The notes under the pieces were generated by a model, which was given only the letters and a program-made list of their open reading frames with translations, did no database searches and was not told the origin of the DNA. A DNA stretch of 64,000 nucleotides, from positions 24,090,495 to 24,154,494 of the forward strand of contig OU452225.1 in assembly GCA_911728455.2 (NCBI GenBank). Reading direction: 5' to 3'. Numbering within the stretch: the stretch's first letter is position 1; the number at the start of each line of letters is the position of its first letter. Positions 1 through 10,384 of the stretch are shown in pieces. Made by a program: the position numbers and the translations under genes. This DNA is from Marthasterias glacialis (Eukaryota; Echinodermata; Asteroidea; Forcipulatida; Asteriidae).

Positions 1-170
1 CTAGTGAGTCGCCAGCATTATTTATTTTAAAAAGATCGTTTTGACGAGCAAATCTTTACTTAGAGTTTACTTTGACTTAATGAATAATGTTTTCTTAAAA
101 AACTTCTTCAAATTTGTGTATACTAAATCGTTAAAATAGTTTTATGTGTGAAATAAAGGCTGGTGCTATT

Positions 171-261
171 TAGGGGCAAATCAACTCAACCAAAGGGATA
201 CATTGAAGTTGAAAATAAAGTGATAAGTTATGAAGATTCCCCTTTGGTTGATTTGCCCTAA
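171..261. repeat. Short inverted-repeat (MITE-like) unit
   Basis: The left arm at 171-200 (TTAGGGGCAAATCAACTC at its start) is the reverse complement, with a small gap, of 236-261, which ends in TTGATTTGCCCTAA. About 35 bp separate the arms. There is no coding capacity. It fits a miniature non-autonomous element or cruciform-forming palindrome. No target duplication could be assigned. Confidence 0.6.
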
Positions 262-307
262 CCCTGACTGATGTCTCCTTATTTCAGTTGTCTTCTATAC
301 TATAATA

Positions 308-442
308 GCCGCCATGTTTAGCCACAATGCAACTTGAATTGGGTGTGTAATTCTTTAGGTCAAAGTTTCAATGCGCAAAATACCTTGCAGGCTAAAAGCG
401 ACTTATACACACCCAATTGCATTGTGGGCAAACATGGCGGCG
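308..442. mobile_element. MITE-like element, arms about 40 bp
   Basis: The arms 308-349 (GCCGCCATGTTTAGCCACAA at the start) and 404-442 (ending GGGCAAACATGGCGGC) are inverted copies with a few mismatches. They enclose about 55 bp. The short non-coding hairpin form is that of a miniature inverted-repeat transposable element. The family is not recognised. Confidence 0.6.
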
Positions 443-616
443 TGGGGGTCCACCTTATCGCGGTGGAACCCACCCCCACTCTGTAGAAACGGACCCCAAA
501 TGGGGGTGGTTACTACAGGGTGGGGGTGGGTGGAACCCACCCCCACCCTGTAGAAACGGACCCCACATGGGGGTGGTTTCTATAGGGTGGGGGTGGGTTC
601 CACCGCGATAAGATGG
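443..616. repeat. Nested G/C-rich palindrome
   Basis: Two adjacent units of about 70 bp (from about 469 and from about 528) are each internally palindromic, with CCCACCCCCAC facing GTGGGGGTGGG. An outer pair, GTCCACCTTATCGCGGTGG near 449 and CCACCGCGATAAGATGGAC near 597-615, encloses both. GGG runs such as GGGTGGGGGTGGGTGG could form G-quadruplexes. The short frames across it are products of composition and I do not treat them as genes. Confidence 0.6.
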
Positions 617-727
617 ACTCTCAATATTCAAAAGGGGGGGTAGGTTTCGCCTAAATAAGACACAAAATACAGAGGGAGGTACATTTCTCTTTTTTTTTAT
701 TAAAAAAATTTGCCAAAAAAAAATTTG

Positions 728-915
728 CAGAGTTGTGCAAACACCTGTGCCTGTCCGTGTCCCCCCTCGGCTACCTGGAACTCGTAGTGACCTACAGTGA
801 GTGGCCCAAGTGCAATGGTCGGTATGTTCTCTGTTCAGTGAAGTTCAATTAGATGTACCACTAGTGGTCTACTTCAATGTTGTAATGTCTTACAAAATCT
901 AACGAGCTAGACGCA
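728..915 (+). pseudogene. Exon-like fragment in left arm of a long inverted repeat
   Basis: This arm matches the reverse complement of 4355-4542. The start reads in frame as AELCKHLCLSVSPLGYLE, and the opposite arm reads AELCKHLCLSVDPLGCLE. A donor-like G|GTATGTTCTCTG follows at about 829-842 in both arms, so the pair looks like an inverted duplication of an exon plus the start of its intron. The protein family is not recognised. Frame and donor are seen directly; the exon interpretation is inference. Confidence 0.45.
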
Positions 916-976
916 AATTTGCGCAGTGTTAAAGACGCAGTCTTGAGCAGAAGGTAGTTGTTGCTTGCTTAAATGA

Positions 977-1219
977 GTGATGCCCTCAAGAGTGCTTAGG
1001 ATTTCACCTAATGTTGTTTCGCAACCAAGCTGCACTGGTGGTGTCAAGAGATATCGACGCTTGTTCCAATGGGATCCTAACCCAATAGATGATGAAGACG
1101 TCTATCCAGATGATCGTATGCTGGTCGGTGAAACGTGTTTTGCAATGGCCAAAATTGGATGTACAATGAAGACGAGTAGCAAAATGACTACAGAAGAACT
1201 TACTTTTCACCGACTTTGA
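977..1219 (+). pseudogene. Second exon-like fragment, left copy
   Basis: The 80-residue frame contains QWDPNPIDDEDVYPDDRM followed by GETCFAM. The minus-strand frame at 4025-4216 contains QWNLDPVDDDDFYPVDGM followed by GETCFAW. The two are clearly related and lie in opposite orientation, in the same order relative to the first exon-like fragment, so the inverted duplication covers two coding-like pieces. The acidic DDED stretch is conserved between copies, which suggests past protein coding. I do not recognise the family. Confidence 0.4.
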
Positions 1220-1388
1220 TTAAAAACAAAGTCGCAAGTGTGTAAAACAAGTCGTCAAAATTTGTTCAGGATAAATGTCCGATTTAACAGAGATCACATG
1301 AATTTGGTTTTAGTTGAATGAGTAGTGTGACCTCTTAACTTGATTGCCAAAAAATAACAAAGATGACATTGCATTGGATTAAAGATCT

Positions 1389-2470
1389 AACGTTCTAAAC
1401 CTGCAACTGCCCTTGACCATAAGTAGTACACATTTCAAATTGGCTAAGATTTATCAAGACTGACCTAGAAGGAACTTTCTAACTAACTATTGAGACCTCT
1501 GCAACTGTTGGCTAAAGTACAATTTAAAAAGACCATGACCTGTTGTGCAAATTGATACAAACATAACTGATTCAAAAAGGTAATGGAAAAAAGACGTGTG
1601 TGAATACTGTACCATGAAAAAATACTGTTTCACAAACTAAGACTTTAACGTCAGGATTCTTTTACTTGGTTTGCACTTGAACATTGGCGAGTTCGAAAAA
1701 AGACGTGTGTGAATACTGTACCATGAAAAAATACTGTTTCACAAACTAAGACTTTAACGTCAGGATTCTTTCACTTGGTTTGCACTTGAACATTGGCGAG
1801 TTCGAAAAAAGACGTGTGTGAATACTGTACCATGAAAAAATACTGTTTCAAAAATTAAGACTTTAACGACGGGATTCTTTCACTTGGTTTGCACTTGAAC
1901 ATTGGCGAGTTCGACTTCATCTTTCTATATAGTAAAAGCTCTTGGATTTCACCTCAAATTATTAGCTAACAAAATGAGGGAATAATGGGTTCAATGTTCT
2001 TTCAAAGATTTGCCTCAACTTCAATGCTCTTCTGACCAAAAGTCAGTAAAAATGTTCTTGAAATTCTCAAATATCTAACATTCGAAACCTGCAACTGCCC
2101 TTGACCATAAGTAGTACACATTTCAAATTGGCTAAGATTTATCAAGACTGACCTAGAAGGAACTTTCTTACTAACTATTGAGACCTCTGCAACTGTTAGC
2201 TAAAGTACAATTTAAAATGACCATAACCTGTTGTGCAAATTGATACAAACAACTGATTCAAAAAGGTAATGGAAAAAAGACGTGTGTGAATACTGTACCA
2301 TGAAAAAAATACTGTTTCACAAACTAAGACTTTAACATCGGGATTCTTTCATTTGGTTTGCACTTGAACATTGGCGAGTTCGAATTCATCTTTCTATAGT
2401 GTAAAAGCTCTTGGATTAAACCTCAAATTATTAGCTAACAAAATGAGGGACTAATGGGGTTCAATGTTTT
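1389..2470. repeat. Direct duplication with about 689-bp offset
   Basis: The stretch starting at 1389 (AACCTGCAACTGCCCTTGAC near its start) recurs from 2078, and the sequence after the 109-bp repeats (about 1912-1990) recurs at about 2385-2470. The first copy holds three 109-bp units and the second only one. This is an imperfect tandem duplication that differs by internal unit number. No gene is seen. Confidence 0.65.
1586..1912. repeat. 109-bp tandem repeat, three units
   Basis: Units begin GAAAAAAGACGTGTGTGAAT at 1586, 1695 and 1804, giving exact 109-bp spacing, and each ends near ACATTGGCGAGTTC. Units one and two are almost identical and the third has a few changes. A fourth related unit lies at about 2274-2385. 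Confidence 0.85.
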
Positions 2471-2539
2471 TTCAAAGATTAACCCAATTTCAATGCTTTT
2501 CTGACCAAAAGTCAGTAAAAATGTTCTTGAAATCCTCAA

Positions 2540-3170
2540 ATAAAACACCCCTGCTTTGAGTTAAACGAATACAAACATTTTCCAAACGTCTAAACACTTT
2601 GTTTGTTATAACGTTAAAGACGAAAGTTCCAGACGAGGCATTTTCCTCTACATTGCAACAAAGTTCCTGAATTTGACTTGCCTCCAAATTATTAGCTAAT
2701 AAAATGAAGGACTGAATGTTTAAATCTCTATCAAAGATTGGTCCAAAGTATAGTATGAGTGAAACTAACTTAGTTTTTCAAATGTCACACCCCTGTTTTG
2801 GGTAAATTGAGTAGCATTTGGTTTTCTTCAAGTGCAAAAAAAATCTACAAAACAAAACGAACAGTTGCTGAAAAAACTTCAAGACAATTATTTTGGATGT
2901 TGCTTAATTTCCTGTAAAACTAGAACGAGGTCAATCCTTTAGGGTCTAACGGATTGACCTCTGACCATGCAAGTGATGACTGAAACTATAACTAAAGTTT
3001 TCAAAAAAAGCACCCCTGTTTTGGGTGAAAAGAACAGGACTTAATTTCCTCAAGTGTTAACAAAACTAACAGTTGACTGCAACAACCTTAAACATTTCCT
3101 CTAAACCTTAAGACTTCAAACCTTTAGGGCCTAATTGAATGATCTCTGACAATGCAAGTGATAATTTTAA
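2540..3170. repeat. Diverged tandem repeats of about 230 bp
   Basis: The phrase CACCCCTG followed by a TTTTGGGT-like string recurs at about 2546, 2788 and 3011, and TTTAGGG-CTAA with GATTGACCTCTGAC-like text recurs at about 2938 and 3122. These are old, diverged copies of one unit. No supported coding region is present. Confidence 0.4.
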
Positions 3171-4020
3171 TTTTGGCAGACCAGTTTATGACCTTTGACC
3201 CAAGAATGGAGATTTTGGAGTTGTACAGATCAATACACTTTTACATCATTGGATCCAGAAAAAAAACATGCCACTTAATGCTGAACATTATCAAGGCGCC
3301 GGTATCCGCCACAGACGGGCGCTCATATTCGCATCGTTTTTTATGACATGTATGCGGAGCTATGAATAGGACACTTATTTCATGTAGCAACTTGTAAAGT
3401 TTTAAAGTACATGTACTTCCATGTAGTGCACTTTTAACAACTTATTTTCTAACTTTTTTTGCAAGGCAATTATTTATTACCTCTTTTGGCTATTAATTTA
3501 AAACGCCAAATGCCATCAACTTATTTTACAATAATTTGTAATTTTTGTTCTTTAGGCGTTTCTAGATAATACCTATATGAAAAACTTGAGGTTTTTTAAA
3601 AGGAAAATTTCAGATAAGACTTTCAAAGCAAAACATTACTTTTCCAATTGTGGAAAACAATTTTTTTGTATATCTTGTGAATATAATGGAAACACTTTAG
3701 CTCTGTTATAGGACTAAACTGCTGCAGCTTGGTCCTACTTGGTTCCATTTTCAAAACTGTGCTCTCAGATATGATTTAAATGGCAATTCTCCAAGAACTT
3801 AGCCAATAAACTGTATTAGTTATCTTTCATTTAATCATTTTAGTCAAGGACCTTTGTAAAAAAATGTGATCTCCTGCAACGGTTTGCCCTAGACCATGAC
3901 CAGGCCCTAACCTTGACATAGAATCGACCTTTGACTTCCACCTAATACTAACCATCTATGAACTAACCTACAAGTAATCCAATGTCATCTTTGGTATAAA
4001 AAGGCAATGAAATGAGTTTT
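3171..4020. other. AT-rich stretch without recognised gene
   Basis: Only short unsupported frames occur. There is no splice-bounded exon with a homologous partner in the window and no recognisable element ends. It is the spacer within the large inverted-repeat structure. Confidence 0.5.
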
Positions 4021-4024
4021 GTTC

Positions 4025-4216
4025 TTACACAGAAATTGTAGACGCTAAGTGGCATGACCAAGCAAAACATGTTTCTCCGGCCCTCATACCATCAACTGGA
4101 TAGAAGTCATCATCATCTACCGGGTCCAGATTCCATTGGCTCAAGCGAAGACATCTCAAGGCACCTCTTGATGGTCTCAAACGAACCCCAGTACAAACCT
4201 GTTTACTAGACAACAA
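4025..4216 (-). pseudogene. Second exon-like fragment, right copy
   Basis: This is the minus-strand counterpart of the fragment at 977-1219. The shared core is QW-x-x-(D/N)-P-(I/V)-DD-(E/D)-D-x-YP followed by GETCFA. Identity over the core is about half, which indicates an old duplication or some constraint. Function is unknown. Confidence 0.4.
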
Positions 4217-4354
4217 AAGAATGACGTGACCAACAAAAGGCTAAATGATAAGGGGCCCTCATCCCGACGTCTTGAGAGATCGATCAACACGTTTTAGGGA
4301 CCAACGACTCGCTTCCAGCTCACATCCTAGTGTTGAGAGTGTGCTTCCAAAAAT

Positions 4355-4542
4355 GCTCGCTCTAGCTCGTCAGATTTTGTAAGGCATTACACCATTGAAG
4401 AGAACACTAGTGGTGCATCTAATTGAACTTCACTGAACAGAGAACATACCTTCCATTGCACCCGGGCCGAGCAGGATCACCACTTGTTCCAGGCAGCCGA
4501 GGGGGTCCACCGACAGGCACAGGTGTTTGCACAACTCTGCAG
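4355..4542 (-). pseudogene. Exon-like fragment in right arm of the inverted repeat
   Basis: This arm is the reverse complement of 728-915. On the minus strand it reads LCKHLCLSVDPLGCLEQVV, then GAMEG, then GTATGTTCTC as a potential donor. A longer minus-strand frame (4771 to 4430) includes it but is probably chance extension. Together with the left arm it bounds a 3.8-kb inverted structure. Confidence 0.45.
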
Positions 4543-4559
4543 ATGAGTTTTTTTGAGGG

Positions 4560-5330
4560 TTTTTATACATGGATGAAACAAACTCATCAAAATGAGCTAC
4601 TCTTACACAATGAAGCCATGTGTTCCATTTGGAACATTTCAAGAGGGAAAAACCCAAAATACAACAGAAAAAGAAAAAGATAGTAAAGTTGAAAATTTTT
4701 GTGGATTTTGCCTTTGAGCTTTGAACGATACTCCTAATATCATGCAGAGCAAAAGGTACTAAAAAAACCATACAAAGTTAGAAAAGAACAGTGCAATTGT
4801 TTTTCAATTTTGCTTTGAAAGAAATGTTAACCCCACTGTAAAGTTTTGCCAATTTCTGAAACAAAAATGATGACCTCACTCGCAAGCAAAATCATAATTT
4901 TATGAGTATCTATAAATTTGGTAATGACTTCATTTATGGTAGGAGCAACTCATGTTTAAATTAAGGTAATCACAAAGTAAACTCACAAAGATAAATGATT
5001 CAGAATTAAATATTAGTCTGAAAAAAGGGGGGGGGGAAAAGGAAGAAGAAAATGTATCAAACAGTTCAAATTTGTTTCATAGTTATTGGTCCAAAAATGA
5101 ATTTTTGGGATAAACTTCTTGAACAATTTCAATCAGAGTACTCTGACTGGTTGAACTATTTCCCAGGAAGACAATCATGTGCAATGAAGGTCTGCTTGGG
5201 AAAGATTTTTCAAGAGTTTTCAGTATTTGTGTGCACTAATTTATGTAATCATCAGACTTTATTTAATTCTGAATCATTTAACTTTTGTCCATAAACAAAG
5301 GGATGGATCTTTTTTAATCAACACTTAGGA
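4560..5330. other. AT-rich stretch, no recognised feature
   Basis: I see short frames and one homopolymer run of about ten G near 5027, but nothing with repeat partners, element ends or a recognisable protein. Confidence 0.5.
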
Positions 5331-5334
5331 AAGA

Positions 5335-6700
5335 ATGGGCAATTCACCCAAGTGGAAGGGTCATTCACCACACAGGGAACATGCGTATGGGTCATTCTCC
5401 ACACAAGGGGAAGTATGGTTCATTCACCACACGGTGGAAAGCATGGGTCATTCACCACACAAGCGGAAGTATGGGTCATTCACCACACAAGGGGAAGTAT
5501 GGGTCATTCACCTCAGGGGGAAACTATGGGTCCTTCACCACACAAGAGAAGTATTGGTGGTTTCCCACACAAGGGAAGTATGGGTAATTCACACAAGAAG
5601 TACTGGTGATTTCCCACACAAGGGAAGTATGAGTAATTCACACGAGAAGTACTGGTGATTTCCCACACAAAGGAAGTATGGGTAATTCACCACACAAGAG
5701 AAGTACTGGTGATTTCCCACACAAGGGAAGTATGGGTAACTCACACAAGAAGTACTGGTGATTTCCCACACAAGAGAAGTATGAGTAATTCACACGAGAA
5801 GTACTGGTGATTTCCCACACAAAGGAAGTATGGGTAATTCACCACACACGAGAAGTACTGGTGATTTCCCACACAAGGGAAGTATGGGTAATTCACACGA
5901 GAAGTACTGGTGATTTCCCACACAAGGGAAGTATGGGTAATTCACCACACAAGAGAAGTACTGGTGATTTCCCACACAAGAGAAGTATGGGTAATTCACA
6001 CAAGAAGTACTGGTGATTTCCCACACAAGGGAAGTATGAGTAATTCACACGAGAAGTACTGGTGATTTCCCACACAAGGGAAGTATGGGTAATTCACCAC
6101 ACAAGAGAAGTACTGGTGATTTCCAACACAAGGGAAGTGTGGGTAATTCACACGAGAAGTACTGGTGATTTCCCACACAAGGGAAGTATGGGTAATTCAC
6201 CACACAAGAGAAGTACTGGTGATTTCCCACACAAGGGAAGTATGAGTAATTCACACGAGAAGTACTGGTGATTTCCTACACAAGGGAAGTGTGGGTAATT
6301 CACCACACAAGAGAAGTACTGGTGATCTCCCGCACAAGGGAAGTGTGGGTAATTCACCACACAAGAGAAGTACTGGTGATTTCCCACACAAGGGAAGTAT
6401 GGGTAATTCACCACACAAGAGAAGTACTGGTGATTTCCCACACAAGGGAAGTGTGGGTAATTCACCACACAAGAGAAGTACTGGTGATTTCCCACACAAG
6501 GGAAGTATGGGTAATTCACCACACAAGAGAAGTACTGGTGATTTCCCACACAAGGGAAGTGTGGGTAATTCACCACACAAGAGAAGTACTGGTGATTTCC
6601 CACACAAGGGAAGTATGGGTAATTCACCACACAAGAGAAGTACTGGTGATTTCCCACACAAGAGAAGTATGGGTAATTCACCACACAAAAGGATAAGTAT
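5335..6700. repeat. 27-bp minisatellite with higher-order periods
   Basis: Two related 27-bp subunits alternate, one starting GAAGTACTGGTGATTTCCC and the other GAAGTATGGGTAATTCACC, giving a 54-bp dimer. In the right part (about 6290-6690) GTGTGGG and GTATGGG variants alternate every dimer, giving 108 bp. In the left-centre part, 24-bp deletion variants (TTCACACGAGAAG) recur with a 255-bp period. The first 250 bp (5335-5590) are a more diverged GGGTCATTCACC form. Because 27 is divisible by three, long frames stay open on both strands; I regard these as artefacts. Confidence 0.9.
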
Positions 6701-6817
6701 CTTTTCGTGAAATCCTACCTAAAGATCCATCCCATTTCTAAATTACTGTTTAGGTAAACTACTGATGATACTGCAGGGCTCCGGCGTTAATAGACAGCGG
6801 CATCCACTCTGAATGGA

Positions 6818-6901
6818 GATCCGACACTCTCTGTCTGGATTTGTTGATCCGACACTCTCTGTCTGGATTTGTTGATCCGACACTCTCTGTCTGGATTTGC
6901 T
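6818..6901. repeat. 28-bp tandem repeat, three units
   Basis: Three adjacent units begin GATCCGACACTCTCTGTCTG at 6818, 6846 and 6874. They are identical except for one base in the last. Confidence 0.9.
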
Positions 6902-6905
6902 GATT

Positions 6906-7225
6906 TCTGTAGAAGATGAAACAAGGAAAAAGCAAACTTATTAAACATATTTGTCAGTAGAACTTTTGATAGCGCTCGACAAACAACACGAATCTTCCCT
7001 AAGGTCCTTTTTCACAGTTCTTACCAGTAGTACCCATGCTCAGAACTACAAACGCAGTACTGAGCATGTGCGCCCACGCTCAGAGCTGTCAAAAAGGCCT
7101 TATGTGTCTGCTGTGGCCAGCGTCTCAAAAGTCTCCCATTAACTGTGTCATGGCCTCTGTAGCTGCTGGCCTGAATTGGAGCTGGTGCCCCTTACATTTT
7201 TGTTTTACAAAACCTAAACAACACA
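6906..7225. other. Unrecognised sequence left of the PLE array
   Basis: Short unsupported frames only. A small imperfect repeat of a TGCTCAG-type motif occurs near 7035-7082. I see no recognisable gene or element here. Confidence 0.4.
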
Positions 7226-7321
7226 AGTTAGTAATTTAATTAAATCTAATGTTTTCACACATAACATCTTCATAGTGTTCTTGAAATAATCTCCTCAGAA
7301 TTTCAATTAAATTTTGTGGGT
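7226..7321 (+). repeat. PLE pLTR fragment (left edge of array)
   Basis: The text TTAAATCTAATGTTTTCACA through TTCAATTAAATTTTGTGG is the same as the distal pLTR sequence at about 12484-12570, 16297-16377 and 35934-36010. It is an isolated remnant and the leftmost sign of the PLE array. Confidence 0.75.
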
Positions 7322-7594
7322 CCATGCTATGTGTGTGTGAATTTTTTGTACAGTATGTGTTAATACGTATAAAAATAAGTTTACAAATTTGTGCATAACA
7401 AATTCATATGATATCTCGGTCGGATGTCACTGTAGTATGTATACAAAAGTGAAAGGCCTCCGGGAATAGTCCATACCACTTTGTAAATTGTATACTTCCA
7501 ACATTGAGCCATTCTCATTGGTAGAAACACGTCAGCATCAATAAATAAAAAAGGAAACCCTTCCAGTCAGTTTGTGGAAAAGTGTTTAACATAC

Positions 7595-7853
7595 CTTGAT
7601 TGTATTGTAGAGCCAGGGTTCTAGTCCATCATCTAGAGGTCCATGATACTGGGATGACATCAGAGAGCTTCAGCAGAGGGTACGTCTGGGTTTGCTTCTC
7701 TCTGAAGGGTGATTCAACAGGACCGAGCAGTGGATGCTAAGGCCAGGGTCATCAACTCAGAGGTTCTCAAGCAGAGGATGACCAAGCTGCCTCAGTTCAT
7801 CAGGGTGCCACCAAGGAACATCTCAGGAGTTTGTTTTGTTACTCACAGATAAT
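7595..7853 (-). other. Exon-like module A, copy 1
   Basis: On the minus strand this segment is preceded by a pyrimidine-rich tract ending TTTGCAACAG and followed by ATCAAG|GTATGTT, that is, canonical acceptor and donor. All frames are closed near the 5' end; the last part reads M-S-S-QYHGPLDDGLEPWLYNTIK into the donor. A second copy of identical 259-bp length lies at 26804-27062. It could be a duplicated 5'UTR-plus-start exon or a non-coding RNA exon. No family is recognised. Confidence 0.45.
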
Positions 7854-8340
7854 CTGTTGCAAAGGAAAAGCAATGAGAACATTTATTAAACAGCACAAGC
7901 CTGGAATAATAGGGCAGCCTGGAACTAGAGGCCATGCTGACCATTTCTTTGTTAATGCCACTGACTTCAGGATTTTACAATGGTAGAGCCCTTTGTGAAA
8001 TGAAAACACTCTTGCCTTCTCAAAGATAAAATTAAAGGGCTGGTGTATAACTGTTGCAGTTACATTGTGTTTTTATTATTTATTTAAACATGAATAAAAA
8101 ACCTTCATTACATATACTGCTCAACTAAATCATTGTTTAAAAAATAGAATAAAAGTGTAAAGATTTCATGTTTTGTGGTACTATCAAGCTGATACCAGTA
8201 ACAAACTTTTACCTGCACTTTTCAACTTACACAAAAACATTGGATAAATTAACTGATCAGCTAATGGTGTGAATTTCCTTTAACACCAATTTTGTCAGAC
8301 TGTGTGTTCTGACTCACACAATTTCAAATGCAGTCCTTAA
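7854..8340. other. AT-rich spacer, no recognised feature
   Basis: This includes intron-side sequence of module A and AT-rich text without coding signal or recognisable element ends. Confidence 0.4.
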
Positions 8341-8907
8341 AGTATGTCCCCCAACAGTATGCTCTCTAAATGCAAAAGAGTGAAAATTCACTCTCTCACC
8401 CGAGTGGTGTCATTGTGGCTCTTTTGAGAGTGAAACTCACTGTGCATCACCCTTTTTGAGTGAAATGGGAGCAAACTTTACTCTGATTCAAGTTGTTGAA
8501 AATACCCATCTTTCACTTTAATAAGAGTTGTCCGCCATATGGCTCTTTGCAAGAGTGGTATGGCTGACAAAACGAGTGGTTTTTCATATTTAGAAAGTGG
8601 TTGTACAAAAATGTCCTGAAAATAAATTCATTGTAGAAGTTTACAAATTTCTCTCAAGGTAAAACTTTGGAAGTTCTAGAGAATTTTGGTTCACTATATC
8701 ACCACAAATGAATCCCCAAGAGGTTTGGCAAAGAGTGAGCACAGGCCTGAACCCTTTTAGTTATACAGGAGACAGCAACATTGCTGTGTTAACAAAGGAA
8801 CATCTTTGTCATTTCTTTTAACTTTTGATAAATAAAAGAAAACCTTGATGGCTTAACTATAACTCTGCTGATAAATAAAAGGCTATTGGCAGTGACTATC
8901 AACATAC
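8341..8907. repeat. Spacer block R with hairpin motifs, copy 1
   Basis: Contains TTCACTCTC...GAGAGTGAA and GCCATATGGCTCTT...AAGAGTGGTATGGC hairpin-like pairs, then a stretch beginning AGAGTGAGCACAGGCCTG that recurs at 12835, 13507, 19125, 19777, 27600, 36375 and (altered) 37049. It is a dispersed, probably transposon-derived, spacer amplified with the PLE array. No coding is seen. Confidence 0.5.
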
Positions 8908-9180
8908 CTTGGTTGCATCATGGGTCCAACGTTGCTCCTGGTGTTCTGCTCATCAGGTCTGTAGTGACATCAAAGGTTCCGTACCACTGAGTGAGATCAA
9001 TCTATGAGTTTTCTTCGGTGTCATGAGGGTGTTCTTGTTAAATTTAACCACATCGGCTATGTTGTGCGAAGTAAGATTGACATCCACTACATAGGTGTCT
9101 CAAGTAAAGGAAGACCGAGAAGTTTCAATGGGATGAAGCGTGAACATCTTGAGATCTTGTGTTGTCTCTGATGGTTTTAT
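8908..9180 (-). other. Exon-like module B, copy 1
   Basis: On the minus strand a pyrimidine tract ending TTCTCTTTACAACAG precedes the module, and ATGCAACCAAG|GTATGTT ends it. Four copies exist (here, 13684-13956, 19948-20224, 27774-28046), three of them exactly 273 bp. Part of the text (CTTGGTCATCCTCT, TTGATGTCA, a CAATCAAG/CAACCAAG end) resembles module A, so A and B may descend from one exon. Frames are interrupted, so it is more likely non-coding or decayed. Confidence 0.45.
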
Positions 9181-9552
9181 CTGTTGTAAAGAGAAGGGCA
9201 GAAAAGGATTAACTACATGTAAGACAGTATGTGTCTTTGGTTGTGCAAACTTCAGAGAGGGATGTTTCATCAGCCATCTCTGAACACACAAGTACAAACA
9301 AACCAATAGGATTCGTTTATAATAATATTGAGGTTCAATGCCTGCCTGGCAGTGACTCTGGCAACAGTCTCAGTTTTCAGGGTTGAATTGAAATTTAAGC
9401 AATGTGATGCATCAAAATATCTTACTACTATTCTTTCAGTGATGCAATTTTTTAAATATTGATTCTGCTGTACAGAAGTGAGTACCGTAAATAAAAAGAA
9501 CAATCATAGCATTCTAACCAAATGATTCATTTGTATTCATCCATGATCCTTC
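9181..9552. repeat. Spacer block R, distal part
   Basis: Repeated after each module B. On the minus strand it includes a possible small exon (TTGTGTGTTCAG|AGATGGCTGATGA, closed near GAG|GTTTGC in related copies) that would start MADETSL. The role is unknown and no wider support is available. Confidence 0.3.
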
Positions 9553-10200
9553 AGAAATAAACAACACCACAAACCAAGTATCTTTCATTGAACGATCAAA
9601 CCTGATCTATGACTGTTGGCAGATAAACAAAAAACAGGAAATCAAGACTCCATATGTTTTCATGACAACATGCAACCCTTGTATAAACCTTTTTGACTGA
9701 TATCGTGCAGTCAAAAGACACTGGTCAATGATCCAAAGCAACAACACACCCTGGGAAATTTCCCGTACCCTCACTTTGTTGCTTTTATTAAAAAAAAAAG
9801 ACCAAAATATACGGAAAAACTGGTCAGAGCAAAATTTAATCAGAGTCCAACCGACTTATCAACTCAACAGCTCTCCCCCCGTTCATAATGACTCTGTTTT
9901 GGAAGACCACGACGAAGCTGCACTAAAAATCTAATCTCCTTATGGGAGGAACAAGTCGACAACAAACAAGGCATCTATCACTCAGAATAACCGTCCCCAA
10001 AAGAGCAACCATATACAACCTCGAACCGAAACAAACACAACCAACCCTCCACTGTCTACACACAAGACATGAGACATACCGATTCTTGGTAAGAATCAAC
10101 TACTTGCAAGTGATGAGTGCCCGTACTCGAGGCATGAAAACATGTTATTGATATTTGAGGATCTGACAAAATATCCTCAGTCTCACCTATCTCCTTGAAA
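9553..10200 (+). pseudogene. PLE fragment C1 (ORF2 C-terminus plus ribozyme region)
   Basis: The sequence matches the last 150 codons of the PLE ORF2 (residues resembling the YNPCINHGD and KKDQNIR regions) but with indels that break the frame. The 5' end is cut inside block R and the 3' end is joined near 10200 to the short sequence that normally follows ORF1. Leader and ORF1 are therefore missing, and ORF2 of the next unit starts at 10385. It is one of five C fragments that share the same left junction with block R. Confidence 0.7.
10106..10151 (+). ncRNA. Hammerhead ribozyme, C1 (core mutated)
   Basis: 46-nt hammerhead layout: stem I GCAA, core, stem II UGCC/GGCA, GAAA, short stem III around CAUG, then UUA and stem I. 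The core reads GUGAUGA instead of CUGAUGA, so the essential C3 is G, and the closing stem I strand is UUGA. Probably inactive. Confidence 0.7.
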
Positions 10201-10384
10201 CTCACAAAAACCAACTGGTCCTTTTCAGGACCACCACCACTTCCAAGAAGAGAATAACATTACTTGTCTTTATCGTCGTTTATATAATCATATTAAAACG
10301 GAATTTCGTTATTACATATTATTATCATCAATACCATAATTTATTTGAAATTAATTTTGCAATTAAAATTAAATCTCTTGAAGT

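Noticed and set aside
236..270. CCCTAACCCTGAC as a telomeric repeat stub
   Set aside because: Only one and a half units, explained by the inverted arm of the palindrome at 171-261. No TTAGGG array occurs at PLE ends.
5335..6700. Possible CRISPR-like array
   Set aside because: The units are contiguous diverged repeats without unique spacers, and the rest of the window is eukaryotic.
5589..6710. Long overlapping frames on both strands (up to 178 aa) with repeated NHQYFSCVVNYPYF or HTREVWVIH patterns
   Set aside because: They are translations of a 27-bp tandem repeat, open on both strands because the unit is divisible by three. No start context, splice or homology supports them.
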